Origin: Trichomonas vaginalis G3
Taxonomy: Eukaryota; Parabasalia; Trichomonadida; Trichomonadidae
Assembly (NCBI RefSeq): GCF_026262505.1
Contig: NW_026529235.1
Span: 1 to 23,673, forward strand
Reading direction: 5' to 3'
Length of the DNA: 23,673 nucleotides
Numbering within the stretch: position 1 is the stretch's first letter; each line of letters begins with the position of its first letter. The translations under genes were made by a program, and so were the position numbers. The notes beneath the pieces were generated by a model. That model saw only the letters and a list, made by a program, of their open reading frames with translations. It was not told where the DNA came from and did no database searches. Below are positions 1 through 9,568 of the stretch, one piece after another.

Positions 1-40
1 AAAGCTTGACAAATCTTCTCCTGAGTTTGAAGTTTGTCTT

Positions 41-298
41 TCAGTTGTTGTAGTCGTTTCGAATATCTGCAACAGAACTTAAGTCTCTGCTAACTTCAGG
101 ATATGTTGGTTGTTCTTTTACAGGAACAATTGTTATACCATCTTCGTCTTCGTATGGTTTCCCCACTTCAACATCTCTGTCTTTGACATTGACAACAACA
201 CTTTGACTGTTTGTTTGAGTTGGTGAATTTAACTTCACATCTGCCACCGCCATTAAACCTTTTGAAACACTTACGCTTCTATTTTTCGGAAATGACAT
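41..298 (-). CDS. Small acidic protein of unknown function, Polinton A
   Basis: An 85-residue open frame, not recognised. The frame is open further upstream, but the ATG at 296-298 is the better start: a CTTTTTAT box (minus strand, 309-316) lies just before it and the leader ends in the usual TAAAATG. The N-terminus is basic and serine-rich (MSFPKNRSVSVSKG). The middle and C-terminus are acidic and rich in valine, with a KDRDVEVGKPYEDEDG stretch. No membrane segment or signal peptide is visible. It diverges from the gene at 317, only 18 bases away, so the two must share or interleave control sequence. Being small, charged and next to a capsid-like gene, it may be virion- or replication-associated, but that is only inference. 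Confidence 0.5.
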   Translation of the reverse strand: MSFPKNRSVSVSKGLMAVADVKLNSPTQTNSQSVVVNVKDRDVEVGKPYEDEDGITIVPVKEQPTYPEVSRDLSSVADIRNDYNN

Positions 299-316
299 TT
301 TACTTAGAATAAAAAG

Positions 317-736
317 ATGGACGTATTTGAGTATCTCTTCGAATTGAAGCAGAACAAAGTTTACACACACAAACAATACAAATTCATTGACAGAATAGTT
401 CTTTACACAAACAATGGAAAATGTTATAGAATAGCAGTCTTTGCTGAACCAAAATATTTTCATAAAGCAAAGAAAGTTGGTATAACTGAAATGGTGAAAG
501 TTCTTGAAGCAGACAAAAATATAACAACAAAACTTACAGATATTTCTAAAGGTAAGTTTTTAATACAATACTATGTCAAAACTGGCGTACTGTCAATATT
601 TGACGGAGAGAAGTCAGTTCAAGAACAACTTACTGACCTGCTGCCAAAATCTGCTCGATGGAAGCTGTCGTTATGCCAATCTGAGGAGCCCCAGCAGGTT
701 TTCATCGAACGAATTTCAAAAGAGCATCTTCCGTGA
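317..736 (+). CDS. Unknown 139-residue protein, Polinton A
   Basis: Open frame from ATG 317. The first 100 or so residues look like a folded alpha/beta protein (FEYLFELKQNKVYTHKQY, then alternating hydrophobic strands and lysine-rich turns), not matched to a family. It is the only rightward gene seen in element A. It diverges from the small gene ending at 41 and converges on the capsid-like gene to its right. The last 30 or so codons overlap sequence that may belong to the opposite-strand capsid gene, so the natural C-terminus is uncertain. The nearest T-rich element upstream (ATTTTA at 297-302) lies inside the start of the divergent gene. Confidence 0.45.
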   Translation: MDVFEYLFELKQNKVYTHKQYKFIDRIVLYTNNGKCYRIAVFAEPKYFHKAKKVGITEMVKVLEADKNITTKLTDISKGKFLIQYYVKTGVLSIFDGEKSVQEQLTDLLPKSARWKLSLCQSEEPQQVFIERISKEHLP

Positions 737-855
737 AAAGTGCTATTGGTTTTGTAAACTTCTTTGCTCTCAGTTCATCTGGACCGTCTCTGTCACCAGT
801 ATATTGTATTTGTACAGTACCAACAGTTGAAATACCACCCATAAAGTCTTCTGAG

Positions 856-2232
856 TCAGCAAATGGAATGCCAAGCCAAAAGTTTGAACGGTCTCCATTT
901 GTATATTGAGTTTTTTGAGCTCTCCTGTATGGTCCATACTTTCACATATGGCATAATAGAACTTTGCATTTCAGGGTTAATGGTTGTTGTGAAGTTGTTG
1001 TTAAAGTTCATAGCATCTAATGTCAAGTTGTATGACCTCATATCCTCAACTGTAGAATATTCTTCTCTTGGATAGTATTTGCCATCTATGTTTATATGAT
1101 ATTTAATACCAGGGTTGTAGAAACAAGAATAGTCATTTATAGTTCGTCTGAACAGTACAAACATAGTATCTGCATGTTTCATTGCAGTTGTTAAAGCAAT
1201 ATCTGTTCTTGCACCTGGGTCAGCACTTTGGTTTCCAACTTCACCTGCAAAGTCTTTGACAGATATTTGGTGTATAGGGAACATAAGTGGAACTGCAATA
1301 TATTTGGCAGCTAAAGCATTTGAAATATCTGGGTCCAACATATAACGGCAAGTCTGCTTTCTATTCTCTTGCATTCAAACTGTTCGCATGTGAACTTAAC
1401 TGGGTCCCAAGCAGTTCCAGCAGCATTGAAATAATAGTTTACTTCATTGTTGAAGTTTGAGAAACCAAAGTCTAAGTCAACTTTGTCTTTGCAAAAGTCA
1501 CAGACTTGGCTCCACCAGTTCCAGCTACAGTAATGCTGAATGGGTCTTGTGTTGGTGCAATGACTAAGTTATTTTTGCTTGGAGTAAGTTCAATAGAAAT
1601 TTTTCCTGCCCAGTTTGGCAAAGTATCTTAAAAACCTGAAGATGAGGAAAGATGACAAAGGAACTCTAAGTTTCAGTTTTACTTTAGTGGCAGCAGTTCC
1701 ATCTGAACCAGAAAGGTTAACATAAACTCCTGGAACGTTAGGGTCAAGTCTTCTTATTTTCTCAATAGTTGCATACTGGTCTGTTTGTTCTCTAGCTTGT
1801 GGTTGTACTGAGTTTCTCAAAGCGAACCATTCATAGTTTGCCCATGTTACTGTTTGAACTAAGTCAGAGTTAGAATATATCTTATATCCATAAAACTTCT
1901 GGAGCATATTGGTATCCGACATAGAAAATTCCATTGCAACCTTTCTTGTCAGACAACTTGGCAGAAGGTTTTATTTCAATGTCTTGTTCCACGTATAAGA
2001 ATGAGTTGTCAATAGAAATAATATGAAACCTGTCGCAAGCAATATCTACTGTTGTTGAAGAACCTTCTCCAAACTCACCTACGTTTCCATAAGAAACAGC
2101 AGTTGTATATTCGTAAGTTCCAGGAACTATTTCTGACCTTCTAATGGCATTGTCGCATTCGTTATACCATTCGGAAACATTTCCATTCATAGCATCCAAA
2201 ACTGTTGGCGTTATATTCTGAGCGGCGTACAT
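856..2232 (-). pseudogene. Major-capsid-like (double jelly-roll type) gene of Polinton A, broken
   Basis: Remains of a capsid-like gene starting at ATG 2230-2232, with the T-rich box at 2242-2248 on the minus strand. I identify it by resemblance to the capsid gene of element B at 13165-14740. Both have a GYKI/GYQI strand followed by a W-or-Y-rich helix segment, then a KLKLRVPL / KLRLRIPV jelly-roll strand. Toward the C-terminus both have a VLFR / ALFR strand followed by a NPxxKY and GxYxxxP block. Overall identity looks low, so these would be separate lineages, not recent duplicates. The gene is broken in a few places. Its 3' end is uncertain and may run further left, converging on the gene at 317-736. 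Assignment as a major capsid protein is inference from pattern. Confidence 0.55.
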
Positions 2233-2264
2233 TTCATATGAGTAAAAATATAGAATAGTTGGAT

Positions 2265-3638
2265 TTATATGTCATAATAGAACCCACGTGGACCAAGCTT
2301 TACTTTCTTCCTGACTGAGTTTTTAACTCTTCTTTTTCCTTCATTGCCACTACTTTCACTAGATGAAGTTACTTCTTCACTACTTTCACTTTGTTCTACT
2401 CTTCTTCTTTGGTGTCGCTTTGGTAACTTGCCCTCTGCTTCAAGTTGTTGCATCTTTGCCTCATGTTCACCTAGTATGTTGTAAATTTCCCATGTCCTTT
2501 TTGCCTTTGGGCTCTGGTCGCCCATCTCAGGTACCCTATATCCTAGAAAGAGTTTGTCATAGTTTGTATTTGAGTCTTCGCGTATTGTTTGCATGACTCT
2601 TTCCTGAGTTTCCGGTTCAAGTCTTCTTCAAACAGAGCCTGTCCATATGGAATAAGCTCGTTTCCAAATATATGTTTTTGTAGCCATTCTGGTTTTCTTT
2701 CCATGTTACCAACTATATCTTTTGTGAATGGGAAAGCTTTTACCCAATCTTTCAGTCTTGCGTCGTTTATTTCTGTAGTTGGTTTTATTTTGTCAAGGAA
2801 CATGTTTTTCAATACTAACATTTCATTTGGTACTGTCCATTTGAGTTTTCTTAAATATTCATCCCTTCTCATTTCATTGTCTGCAAAGTAAGTTTTTATG
2901 ACATTTTGTAAACTTTCGTTTGCAAGGTCATGTACAATAGGTTCTCTTCCTTCGCCTCCCTAACTTTCTTTCTAAACTCTTCACCAAATATACCATCTCT
3001 ATGGTTCTGTGTAGTTCTTTGAGATAAATGTTTAGAACGTCAGGTGTTATATTTCCATCAGCCATGTTCATTTCATACTGGTCCAAAATATCTGCATGTT
3101 TCATATCTTTCAATGGCATTAAAGCCGCGCTGAAAATACCAGCTATATCTGGTTCACCATTGACTTCCATTGCGTCTACAACTTCTTGGAATTGTGGTTG
3201 TAAGTTTATGAACCACCTATCCGGGTTAGCTTTATGACCCCATCTCATTGTAGTTCCATCGTCTGCAGAAACAAAAGTAGGTTTGTTTCCATCTTGGTTA
3301 GGTTCTGAATGAACTTTAAACAATGTTTCATTTCTATATGTTTTCTTGAAATTTAACCTTTTATTTTCACCGAGTTCATCCGAAGATTGAACGTTAAATG
3401 CTCGTAAGTAAAAAGGGTTGTTGTATTTGTGTACATTTTCTTTCAGTACTTCCATTCTATGCTGAATATTTTCATCTGGTGTTGGAGTCTTTTGTATGTC
3501 GGCAAACATTTTTCGATATTCTTCTACTATGTCAGCCGAATTTTTTTTAGACTCTTGGAAATTTCCATATTCTCCGCATACTCTTGTTGAGGGTCAAGAT
3601 TTTTCGGCTGTTCCAAATCTTCATCTAGTTCTGTGAAG
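2265..3638 (-). pseudogene. Structural-type gene remains, Polinton A
   Basis: Leftward coding remains between the capsid-like gene and the coiled-coil gene, open over most of the length but broken in a few places. Visible parts include a charged, tryptophan-containing region (FINLQPQFQEVVDAMEVNG and nearby helices), a helical lysine-rich region (LRKLKWTVPNEML), and a C-terminal tail that is serine/glutamate-rich and then strongly basic (RRRVEQSESSEE, then KNSVRKKVKLGPRGF). No enzyme motif or membrane segment is apparent. A protein ending in an acidic-serine linker and a basic tail, placed between two structural genes, could be a minor virion or DNA-binding core protein. That function is a guess. 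It could be one gene or two adjacent genes. Confidence 0.4.
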
Positions 3639-5587
3639 TTAGTTTCCAAAGGAGTGGACTTGTTCGTTTCCTTCAGGCTCTTCTAGCTGTTGTTGCTGAA
3701 CTATTTCTTCCATGTCTGGTTGTATCTGAACTAGTTCTTCCTGTGGAGTTTCTTGTACCTCATCTGCTGGCATTTCATATATTCCGAGACCGTTTTCAAC
3801 AATTTCCCTATCTACGTCATCCGCATTCATAAGCTTTTGTTCTTTCGTTCCGTCTCTATTTTTTACGCGTTTCATGACGAAAGTTGAATTGTCATTTAGC
3901 TCTGACATCAAATATCTCGGAGTAAATTCATCCATGTCATTTGGATGATATGCTATTAAATCATATCCCTTAGCGAGCTTGTATTTTCCAGGTTTGAGAT
4001 TATATCCGTTTTGGTGCTGAGCCATAAAGCTAAATAGGTCCGGGTCAGTATTTCCATCCTTGAACTTTCTAATAGCTTCTTTATATCTGTCACTAAAGTC
4101 AATACTATCTGGGAAACCACACTCTTCTTTAAGCATTTTTAAGAATTCTTGGTTTCCTTGTTCTCTACTTCTTTTATGTCCTTGCTCTGTTTGTGGTTGT
4201 TGTTGTGCAGGGTTTTGAACTGTTGGTTGCTGTGCTGGTTGTTGTGTTGGTTGCTGTGCTGGTTGTTGTGTTGGTTGTTGTGTTGGTTGTTGTGTTGGTT
4301 GTTGTGTTGGTTTTGGTTGTTGTTGTGGTGCATGCCTGTGTCTATGTCCATGTGACGATGTAAATGTGTTAGGTAGTCCTGGTGCAGGTGCTTCTCTTGG
4401 AGGGTTTGGTGGTATATAAGTTCCACCAGCTGGCACATATGTTCCATCTGCAGCGTAATGTCCTACCTGACTTTTCGTTTTTAAGAAAGCATTTACTAGG
4501 TCTGTTTTGGTCTGTTGTAACTCTTTTTCTTGACTTTTCACAACAGTTGCTCTAACGGCGTCATAGGCACTTTGAACTGCCTGTCTCGTTGCTGCATCTG
4601 TTATTTTCGTCATATTTTGTGCTACTTCTCTTAACTCTTTGTCGAAACCTTCAGACTTCAGTTTCTTTCCAGATGAGAAGTCGTTCACTTGTTTCACCTT
4701 ACTATGAAGAGCTTCGAAGGCGTTCTTAAAGTCAGCATTTGTTAAAGCTTCATTTGAACTATCTTCATCCGCTTGTATTTTTGTCCTTATTGACCCTATG
4801 AGTTGGGCTGCTTTAGCGTTGGCTTGGGCATCTAACCAGTCATTGTTAGCTTTTATATATTCTGCGCTTTTCATTGCCTTTTGCATGGCTGCGTCGTTAT
4901 TTTTACTTTCTTGTGCTAAGTTTTCATACTGTACGGTTTGGTTTTGCAACTGTAAAAGTTTTTCTGCCTTTACATTTGCTTCAACTTCTTTTTTATACTC
5001 ATCGCTATCCATATATGTCTTCAGGGCTTTTTGTTTTATCTCTTCATCTTTCAGTACTTTATATTGAGTAGTATGGTTTTTCAAATTTATGACATCTTGT
5101 TCCATTTTTGCTACTTCTGTTGCTTTTTCTGACACTTTTTTCGCATATTCCTCTGTACTTAGTTCTTTCAGTTGTTCTTCTTTCTTCTTTTCTCTACGTT
5201 TAACTCATTGAGTTTCTTTGTGTGTCTGTCATATTCTAGTTTCTTTTCGTTTTCACTTATTTGTTTCTGTATGTCTATGTTTGACTTTTTGACATCTGTT
5301 ATTTGATTTTTGAGTGAACTCAAATTCATTTGACTTTGAGGGTTATATGCTGTTCCGTCTGCAGCTCCACCATAGCCTGCCATTTTCGCTAAAAGTGCCG
5401 CTCTTAAACCTCCACTCTGTGCACCAATAACTCGGTTTAAAAGCATAGGGTTGCTTGACATTTGTTGCAACATAGTGGGGTCATTCAGCATTTGTTGTTG
5501 CAACTGTTGTTGTGGTGTCAGTTTTACTATTGGATGTTTCAATGCTCTCTTCCTCTTACGTATATTCTTACGTAGCTTACGTGGCAT
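3639..5587 (-). pseudogene. Long basic / coiled-coil / Q-rich structural protein, Polinton A
   Basis: Leftward coding region starting at ATG 5585-5587 (MPRKLRKNIRKRKR). That start is chosen over the upstream ATG at 5608 because it lies right after a TTTTTAA box (minus strand, 5599-5607) and a TTAAAATG leader. In order there is a very basic N-terminus of about 20 residues, a Q/M-rich stretch, and a long heptad-like coiled coil. Next come alanine/lysine-rich helices, a proline/glutamine linker of TQQP-type tetrapeptides, a folded C-terminal domain (KEECGFPDSIDFSDRYKEAI onward), and an acidic Q-rich tail. I do not recognise the family. Its size, coiled coil and basic head suit a scaffolding, core or minor capsid protein, by inference. 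The region is broken about once; it might instead be two adjacent genes. Confidence 0.5.
4222..4316. repeat. 12-bp tandem repeat coding for TQQP/AQQP tetrapeptides
   Basis: Tandem copies of a 12-bp unit (plus strand GTTGGTTGTTGT and variants), about eight in number. On the minus strand they code for the Pro-Thr/Ala-Gln-Gln linker of the coiled-coil protein. Variation is confined to a few positions, as expected from slippage expansion in frame. Confidence 0.85.
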
Positions 5588-5607
5588 TTTAAGTGAAGTT
5601 AAAAACA

Positions 5608-6045
5608 TTTACGATGAAGAAGTTTCGACAAAGCATTTACGAAGAAATCATGAAAATTCAAGAGGTGAGAAAACAGGTGAGAAAACGGGTGACATCTCAC
5701 CTCTTCACCTAAATTATATTTTTGGGTCATTTACGCTCATTACGATGAAATCATGACAAAACATTTACGATGAAGAAGTCTTGACAAAACATTTACGAAG
5801 AAGTCTTGACAAAACATTTACGAAGAAGTCTTGACAAAACATTTACGAAGAAGTCTTGACAAAACATTTACGAAGAAGTCTTGACAAAACATTTACGAAG
5901 AAGAAGTCTTGACAAAACATTTACGAAGAAATCATGACAAAACATTTACGATGAAGTCTTGACAAAACATTTACGAAGAAGTCTTGACAAAACATTTACG
6001 AAGAAGTCTTGACAAAACATTTACGAAGAAGTCTTGACAAAACAT
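5608..6045. repeat. 25-bp tandem repeat array at the inner end of Polinton A
   Basis: From about 5740 to 6045 a 25-bp unit containing GTCTTGACAAAACATTTACG repeats about twelve times at near-constant 25-base spacing (GACAAAAC at 5783, 5808, 5833, 5858, 5883, then 5911, and on to 6036). Two degenerate copies lie at 5608-5660. Between these blocks, at 5663-5709, a GGTGAGAAAAC motif is repeated and meets its inverted form. This 438-base stretch has no gene. It lies directly upstream of the first leftward gene of element A and runs into the 37-bp inverted repeat, so it is most likely subterminal repeat DNA that could bind a replication or transcription factor. Confidence 0.85.
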
Positions 6046-6071
6046 GAAAACATATATAATTTGTGAAAAGC
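6035..6071 (+). repeat. 37-bp inverted repeat, arm 1 (probable Polinton terminal sequence)
   Basis: The 37 bases from TGACAAAACATG to TTGTGAAAAGC are an exact reverse complement of 9731-9767. The arm lies at the outer limit of the 25-bp array. Similarity stops abruptly on both sides. It is best explained as part of the terminal inverted repeat sequence of the two Polinton-like elements meeting head to head. Confidence 0.75.
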
Positions 6072-6107
6072 TCCTGGAAGACCTCCGAATAAAAACTTCA
6101 TTTATGT

Positions 6108-6137
6108 GGGCTAGAAGGCACGAAGTGCCTGGAAGGA
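6108..6137 (+). repeat. GC-rich hairpin copy 1
   Basis: GGGCTAGAAGGCACGAAGTG followed by CCTGGAAGG. The core GGCAC-GAA-GTGCC is a perfect 5-bp stem with a 3-base loop. It is about 71 bases to the left of, and in the same orientation as, the copy at 6179, and each copy is preceded by a related AAAAACTTCATT-containing stretch, so the two form a short direct duplication. Confidence 0.7.
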
Positions 6138-6178
6138 CACCCCAAGAAAAAAAAACTTCATTATACCAATCATCCTCA

Positions 6179-6213
6179 GGGCTAGAGGGCACGAAGTGCC
6201 TGGAAGCCCCACT
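6179..6213 (+). repeat. GC-rich inverted repeat, left arm (candidate MULE terminal repeat)
   Basis: 35 bases beginning GGGCTAGAGGGCACGAAG. The reverse complement of 9569-9603 matches it with three differences. The arm also folds on itself: outer stem GGGCT/AGCCC, inner stem GGCAC/GTGCC, GAA loop. It is followed almost at once by poly-T. Because it brackets the MULE transposase region, it is the best candidate for that element's terminal inverted repeat, although the extra copy at 6108 leaves open that it is older junction sequence. Confidence 0.6.
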
Positions 6214-6214
6214 A

Positions 6215-6216
<2 letters not shown>

Positions 6217-6245
<29 letters not shown>
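6217..6245 (+). repeat. Poly-T tract
   Basis: 29 consecutive T residues, three bases inside the left GC-rich inverted repeat. Length is likely to be uncertain in any assembly because of slippage. Confidence 0.95.
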
Positions 6246-6248
<3 letters not shown>

Positions 6249-6342
6249 TATCTAATGAAGATTATATATGTAGAAGATAAGTACCTTAATATGTACGTAA
6301 AAATTAATGAAATTTATTTTGAATGTAGAACCGAGCAATTTT

Positions 6343-6954
6343 CAAATTTTGTGCTTTTTTTGAATTTTCTCGATACCAGATAAGTTGTGTTGGCTAAATA
6401 ATATATGGATACAATGTGTCTTATAGATGAATATATGCACAAAGTTTAAGAGGCCATTTTCTTTCAGAAACCGAGATTTGTGAATTTTTTCAAATTTTGT
6501 GCTTTTTTTGAATTTTCTCGATACCAGATAAGTTGTGTTGGCTAAATAATATATGGATACAATGTGTCTTATAGATGAATATATGCACAAAGTTTAAGAG
6601 GCCATTTTCTTTCAGAAACCGAGATTTGTGAATTTTTTCAAATTTTGTGCTTTTTTTGAATTTTCTCGATACCAGATAAGTTGTGTTGGCTAAATAATAT
6701 ATGGATACAATGTGTCTTATAGATGAATATATGCACAAAGTTTAAGAGGCCATTTTCTTTCAGAAACCGAGATTTGTGAATTTTTTCAAATTTTGTGCTT
6801 TTTTTGAATTTTCTCGATACCAGATAAGTTGTGTTGGCTAAATAATATATGGATACAATGTGTCTTATAGATGAATATATGCACAAAGTTTAAGAGGCCA
6901 TTTTCTTTCAGAAACCGAGATTTGTGAATTTTTTCAAATTTTGTGCTTTTTTTG
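6343..6954. repeat. 148-bp tandem repeat, four identical copies plus a 20-bp partial
   Basis: Copies start at 6343, 6491, 6639 and 6787; a partial fifth copy starts at 6935 and stops about 20 bases later, where the sequence turns toward the transposase start. Each begins CAAATTTTGTGCTTTTTTTG and ends in GAGATTTGTGAATTTTTT. I saw no base difference between the four full copies. A weaker match precedes the first copy (GAACCGAGCAATTTT). The minus strand shows identical 82-codon open frames every 148 bases, but 148 is not a multiple of three and the frames merely track the repeat, so I call it non-coding. It lies 5' of the MULE transposase and may be an internal promoter or enhancer array or a simple minisatellite. 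Confidence 0.9.
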
Positions 6955-6970
6955 ATATTGAAATTTCATT

Positions 6971-6978
6971 TCATTTTT
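6971..6978 (+). promoter_or_regulatory. Trichomonad-type initiator (Inr) of the MULE transposase
   Basis: TCATTTTT matches the known T. vaginalis initiator TCA-Y-W-Y-T-T exactly. The predicted start A at 6973 is 9 bases before the ATG at 6982, inside the usual short-leader range for this organism. The Polinton genes in the window lack this motif at their starts. Confidence 0.65.
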
Positions 6979-6981
6979 TTG

Positions 6982-8653
6982 ATGCATATCGATGCACCAT
7001 GCGAACTTAAAGAAAGGCTATCTTATATAGATGCTATGAAAGCTGTCATTGATAACGAATGCCATGCAGGTTGTCCATATCAATTAAAAAAAATCCAAAT
7101 TTAGGGGGAACAAAATTAAAATTCAGGTGCAGTGCAGATAAATGTGAAGCATGTATCTCATTTCTAAAGGATGATGAAGAATATATCCTAACAGAATATA
7201 ATGGAACACATAATCACAATCAAATCAAAGATGAGACAAAGAAATACCACACATTATCACAATGCTATCGTCGGGTACTTATTAATTTTATAAAACAGGG
7301 GGTGATCCGAAAATGGCTCAAATTGAATGCGACAAAAAACTTGATCTGGATGATCCACTTAACAGGCCATCTTTTTTGAATGCATCTTCAGATCAAATGA
7401 AAACAATTCAGGAAAAAGGAAATAAAAAGATCAAAGGTATTCAAAAGTACGATGATAATCAATTCAAGTCAACTCAATTATTTAAGGGTATCAAAGAACA
7501 AGAGTCACCAAAAGATTTAATTTATTTCGATGTCGATAATTACAACAAACCAAAGAAATTAATCTTTTATTATGCTTCTTTCAAATTTCTGGACATAATC
7601 AAAATTGTGAAAGAGCATTTTATTGATGCAACCCATTCATTACTTGAATTTAAAATGTTGTTTTACATGATATCAGCCAAATTTCCAAATACACATGCAT
7701 TCCCAATTTTTCAATTTGTCGTTTATCCAAACACTTCAGAAAATATTGCATTCTGTCTCAAGGCATTTTTTAACTGGGCAAAAGTAAAACCAAAATATTT
7801 TATGTCAGATTGTGCACAAGAAATCGAAAATGCGATTATCAACTCTTTTCCAGAAGTTATCCTTCATTGGTGTGCAGTTCATGTAATGAGGGCGTTCAGA
7901 AAAAATTTGAAAGATTATGCATTTGAGAGTTCAGACAAATTGATATTAGATACAAAAATGAACTATCTTGCATACGGCAGAAATGGCAAGAAAGAATGGA
8001 TTGAACCAACGTTCAAAAAAATTCTGGAAATAGCCGAAAAATTCCCAGAATTTTCAAAATACATACAAAATCAATGGATATCAAACCAAGAAAGATGGAC
8101 AGCCGCTGAAAGAGATGAAAATTTAGCTCTCACAAATAACATTTCAGAATCGATTAACAAAAAAATTAAATATTACTACTTTGGCGGAACAATTTTCATG
8201 AGATTTGATCGATTTGTGATGAAATTAATCGATTTTATCGTTCCTTCATTTTATTACAGAATTTCTCAAGATATAAGGCTCAGAGACAAAATTCCAAATC
8301 CGTTGCCATCTGAAAAAAAGCCAAAAAAGTCTACAATCAGACTGGATACAGAAAAATGTATAATGCTCACTGATAAAATTAAATCGTTAATAGTTAACTC
8401 ATCAGCAAACTTAAATACGCTTCAATTGGGTTTAGATGACCTACTTGATAAAGTTGTCAAGGCAGCAAAGGTTCAAAAACGAATGACCCAGTATTTTTCG
8501 AAATTAAGTATCCCAATGGAAATCAAGCTTAGTATTCTCACGCAAATTACAGAATTTGGATGCAATACCCCTCAATTCATTGTTGAGAATGCCAAGTCTT
8601 TTCAAGATAAAATTATTACAGATTTCCACCTTCAAATTTATACAACATTATAA
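6982..8653 (+). pseudogene. MULE transposase with two frameshifts
   Basis: DDE transposase of the Mutator-like family; it would cut and join transposon ends in the nucleus. Coding begins at ATG 6982, shifts frame near 7090 and again near 7300, then stays open from 7313 to a stop at 8651-8653 (446 residues). The N-terminal part holds a FLYWCH/WRKY-GCM-like zinc-binding domain: C in GCPY, FRCSADKC, and HNHN near 7210. In the long frame the MULE catalytic signature is clear: D105 in FIDATH, D166 in FMSDCAQEIENAI, the C-x2-H of HWCAVHVMRAF at 187-190, and E279 in NNISESINKK. Total length suits the family. A host-type initiator lies 9 bases before the ATG and a TAAAAA run follows the stop. No other stops interrupt it, so inactivation looks recent, or the shifts could be sequencing errors. 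Confidence 0.85.
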
Positions 8654-9568
8654 AAATTTATGAATAAAAACTTGATATAAAATAACATTTTTATTTTTAC
8701 TAAGAAAAAAAGGTTTTTGATAATAAATTTATTTTATTTCGAAAAAGTAGCAATAATCGTAAAAGGGTATTGATAGGCTTGCTAAAGTAACTAATTTTAG
8801 CTGTCAAATACTTTTGTATTTTGAAGTAAATTAGTATAAATTTGATATTATTTTAACTCCCTTTGAAAACCTCAATTTTCCATACAGAGGGAACGGGAAT
8901 AGCATCCAATATTCCCTGAGAATGGTTGCGCATTCTCAGTTCCCTCTATATTTCGAACGAAGCTCTCATCGGTCTTTTTTTTAATACTAAACGTTTTTCC
9001 CCCCTGTCACTTTTAGCTAAAATTTGGGTTTGCCAAACTAATCTCACAGTGAACTTGATTATTAAATAGAAGATTAAGAAGTTTTTGAAGTTTCCATTTC
9101 GAGATTGGATTAAAAGTGAGATGATATCAAAAATGTAAATATCACAAATATAAATTTCGAATAAAGGTCCGTAAAGAAGATGTGGCTCCTATGAGAAAAT
9201 GGAACAATTGTATTACGAAAATAGCCCTTGACTGTCAAAGAAATCTTCTCTCGGAAATTTCACGAAATTTCAAAACGAACTCTGATCGAATTGGGGTTAA
9301 CTTTTATAACTGTCACATGCACAATGTAAATCCCTACATCCGAATAAGCTCAAAAAATCAATTTCCCAAATTCAACAGGATCTCTCATCGAATGAACTCT
9401 TGGATATTATTGATGAACAATCTGTATAATCATATAGACATTTTGTGATAACTTTTGCATCTTATATCCTTAAAAATAGAAAGAGAAACGTATGAATATT
9501 TAGAATTGTCTTCATTATTTTAGATGTTAAGTTATTTATTGTGATGACTATCCATTTCAGGTCAGGTG
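8654..9568. other. 915-base stretch without a supported gene (MULE 3' region)
   Basis: AT-rich sequence after the transposase stop. It holds a palindromic 62-bp structure at 8886-8947 (listed separately) and otherwise no repeat or RNA gene I can support. An 88-codon open frame at 9182-9448 begins at GTG and has no promoter motif or recognisable domain. Another frame at about 9320-9480 reads LKKSISQIQQDLSSNELLDI and resembles ordinary protein, but it is interrupted, so this may be a decayed host gene fragment carried by the transposon. Confidence 0.5.
8886..8947 (+). other. Perfect three-way-junction palindrome (62 bp)
   Basis: An outer 9-bp stem (AGAGGGAAC at 8886-8894 with GTTCCCTCT at 8939-8947) encloses two hairpins with no unpaired bases between them. 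The first is a 7-bp stem GGGAATA/TATTCCC (8895-8901 with 8910-8916, 8-base loop). The second is an 8-bp stem TGAGAATG/CATTCTCA (8917-8924 with 8931-8938, 6-base loop). All 24 pairs are Watson-Crick. It can form as DNA cruciform or as RNA on either strand. Role unknown. Confidence 0.9.

Larger units (their letters stand above)
1..6071 (-). mobile_element. Polinton/Maverick-like fossil A (partial, runs off the left edge)
   Basis: Virus-like element of the Polinton/Maverick family, seen only in part. Its genes read mostly leftward, starting at a 25-bp tandem array at 5608-6045. Parts seen are a basic glutamine-rich coiled-coil protein, further structural-type remains, a double-jelly-roll-type capsid-like gene and two small genes at the left edge. 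It shares the T-rich start-proximal promoter box with element B, but its capsid gene is clearly different, so I treat it as a separate lineage. It is broken, with perhaps five to eight breaks in the visible part. Long frames survive, which suggests a fairly young fossil. No polymerase, integrase, ATPase or protease is visible on this side. The right limit is set at the end of the 37-bp inverted repeat; the true terminus could lie a little beyond it. Confidence 0.6.

Noticed and set aside
573-830. 85-codon plus-strand frame overlapping the 317-736 gene
   Set aside because: Lies across the convergent end of the opposite-strand capsid-like gene, cysteine/serine-rich shadow with no own promoter box.
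4149-4355. Plus-strand frame rich in LLCW repeats
   Set aside because: Mirror image of the TQQP-coding tandem repeat on the minus strand; low-complexity shadow.
5608-6045. CRISPR array
   Set aside because: Units are contiguous 25-bp tandem repeats with no variable spacers, in a eukaryotic element context.
6217-6245. Poly-A tail of a LINE/SINE on the minus strand
   Set aside because: The neighbouring element has a DDE transposase and inverted repeats, with no reverse transcriptase or SINE body nearby; kept as a plain homopolymer.
6342-6886. Three identical 82-codon minus-strand frames in the 148-bp array
   Set aside because: They repeat because the DNA repeats; 148 is not a multiple of three, they overlap, have no promoter motif, and composition is simple AT-rich sequence.
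8886-8947. tRNA or other known RNA gene
   Set aside because: Three stems meet, but stem sizes, loops and conserved bases do not fit a tRNA; no known RNA family recognised, so kept only as an unexplained structure.
9182-9448. 88-codon plus-strand frame as a gene
   Set aside because: Starts at GTG, has no initiator or T-rich box, no domain, and lies in sequence with partial open stretches in other frames.
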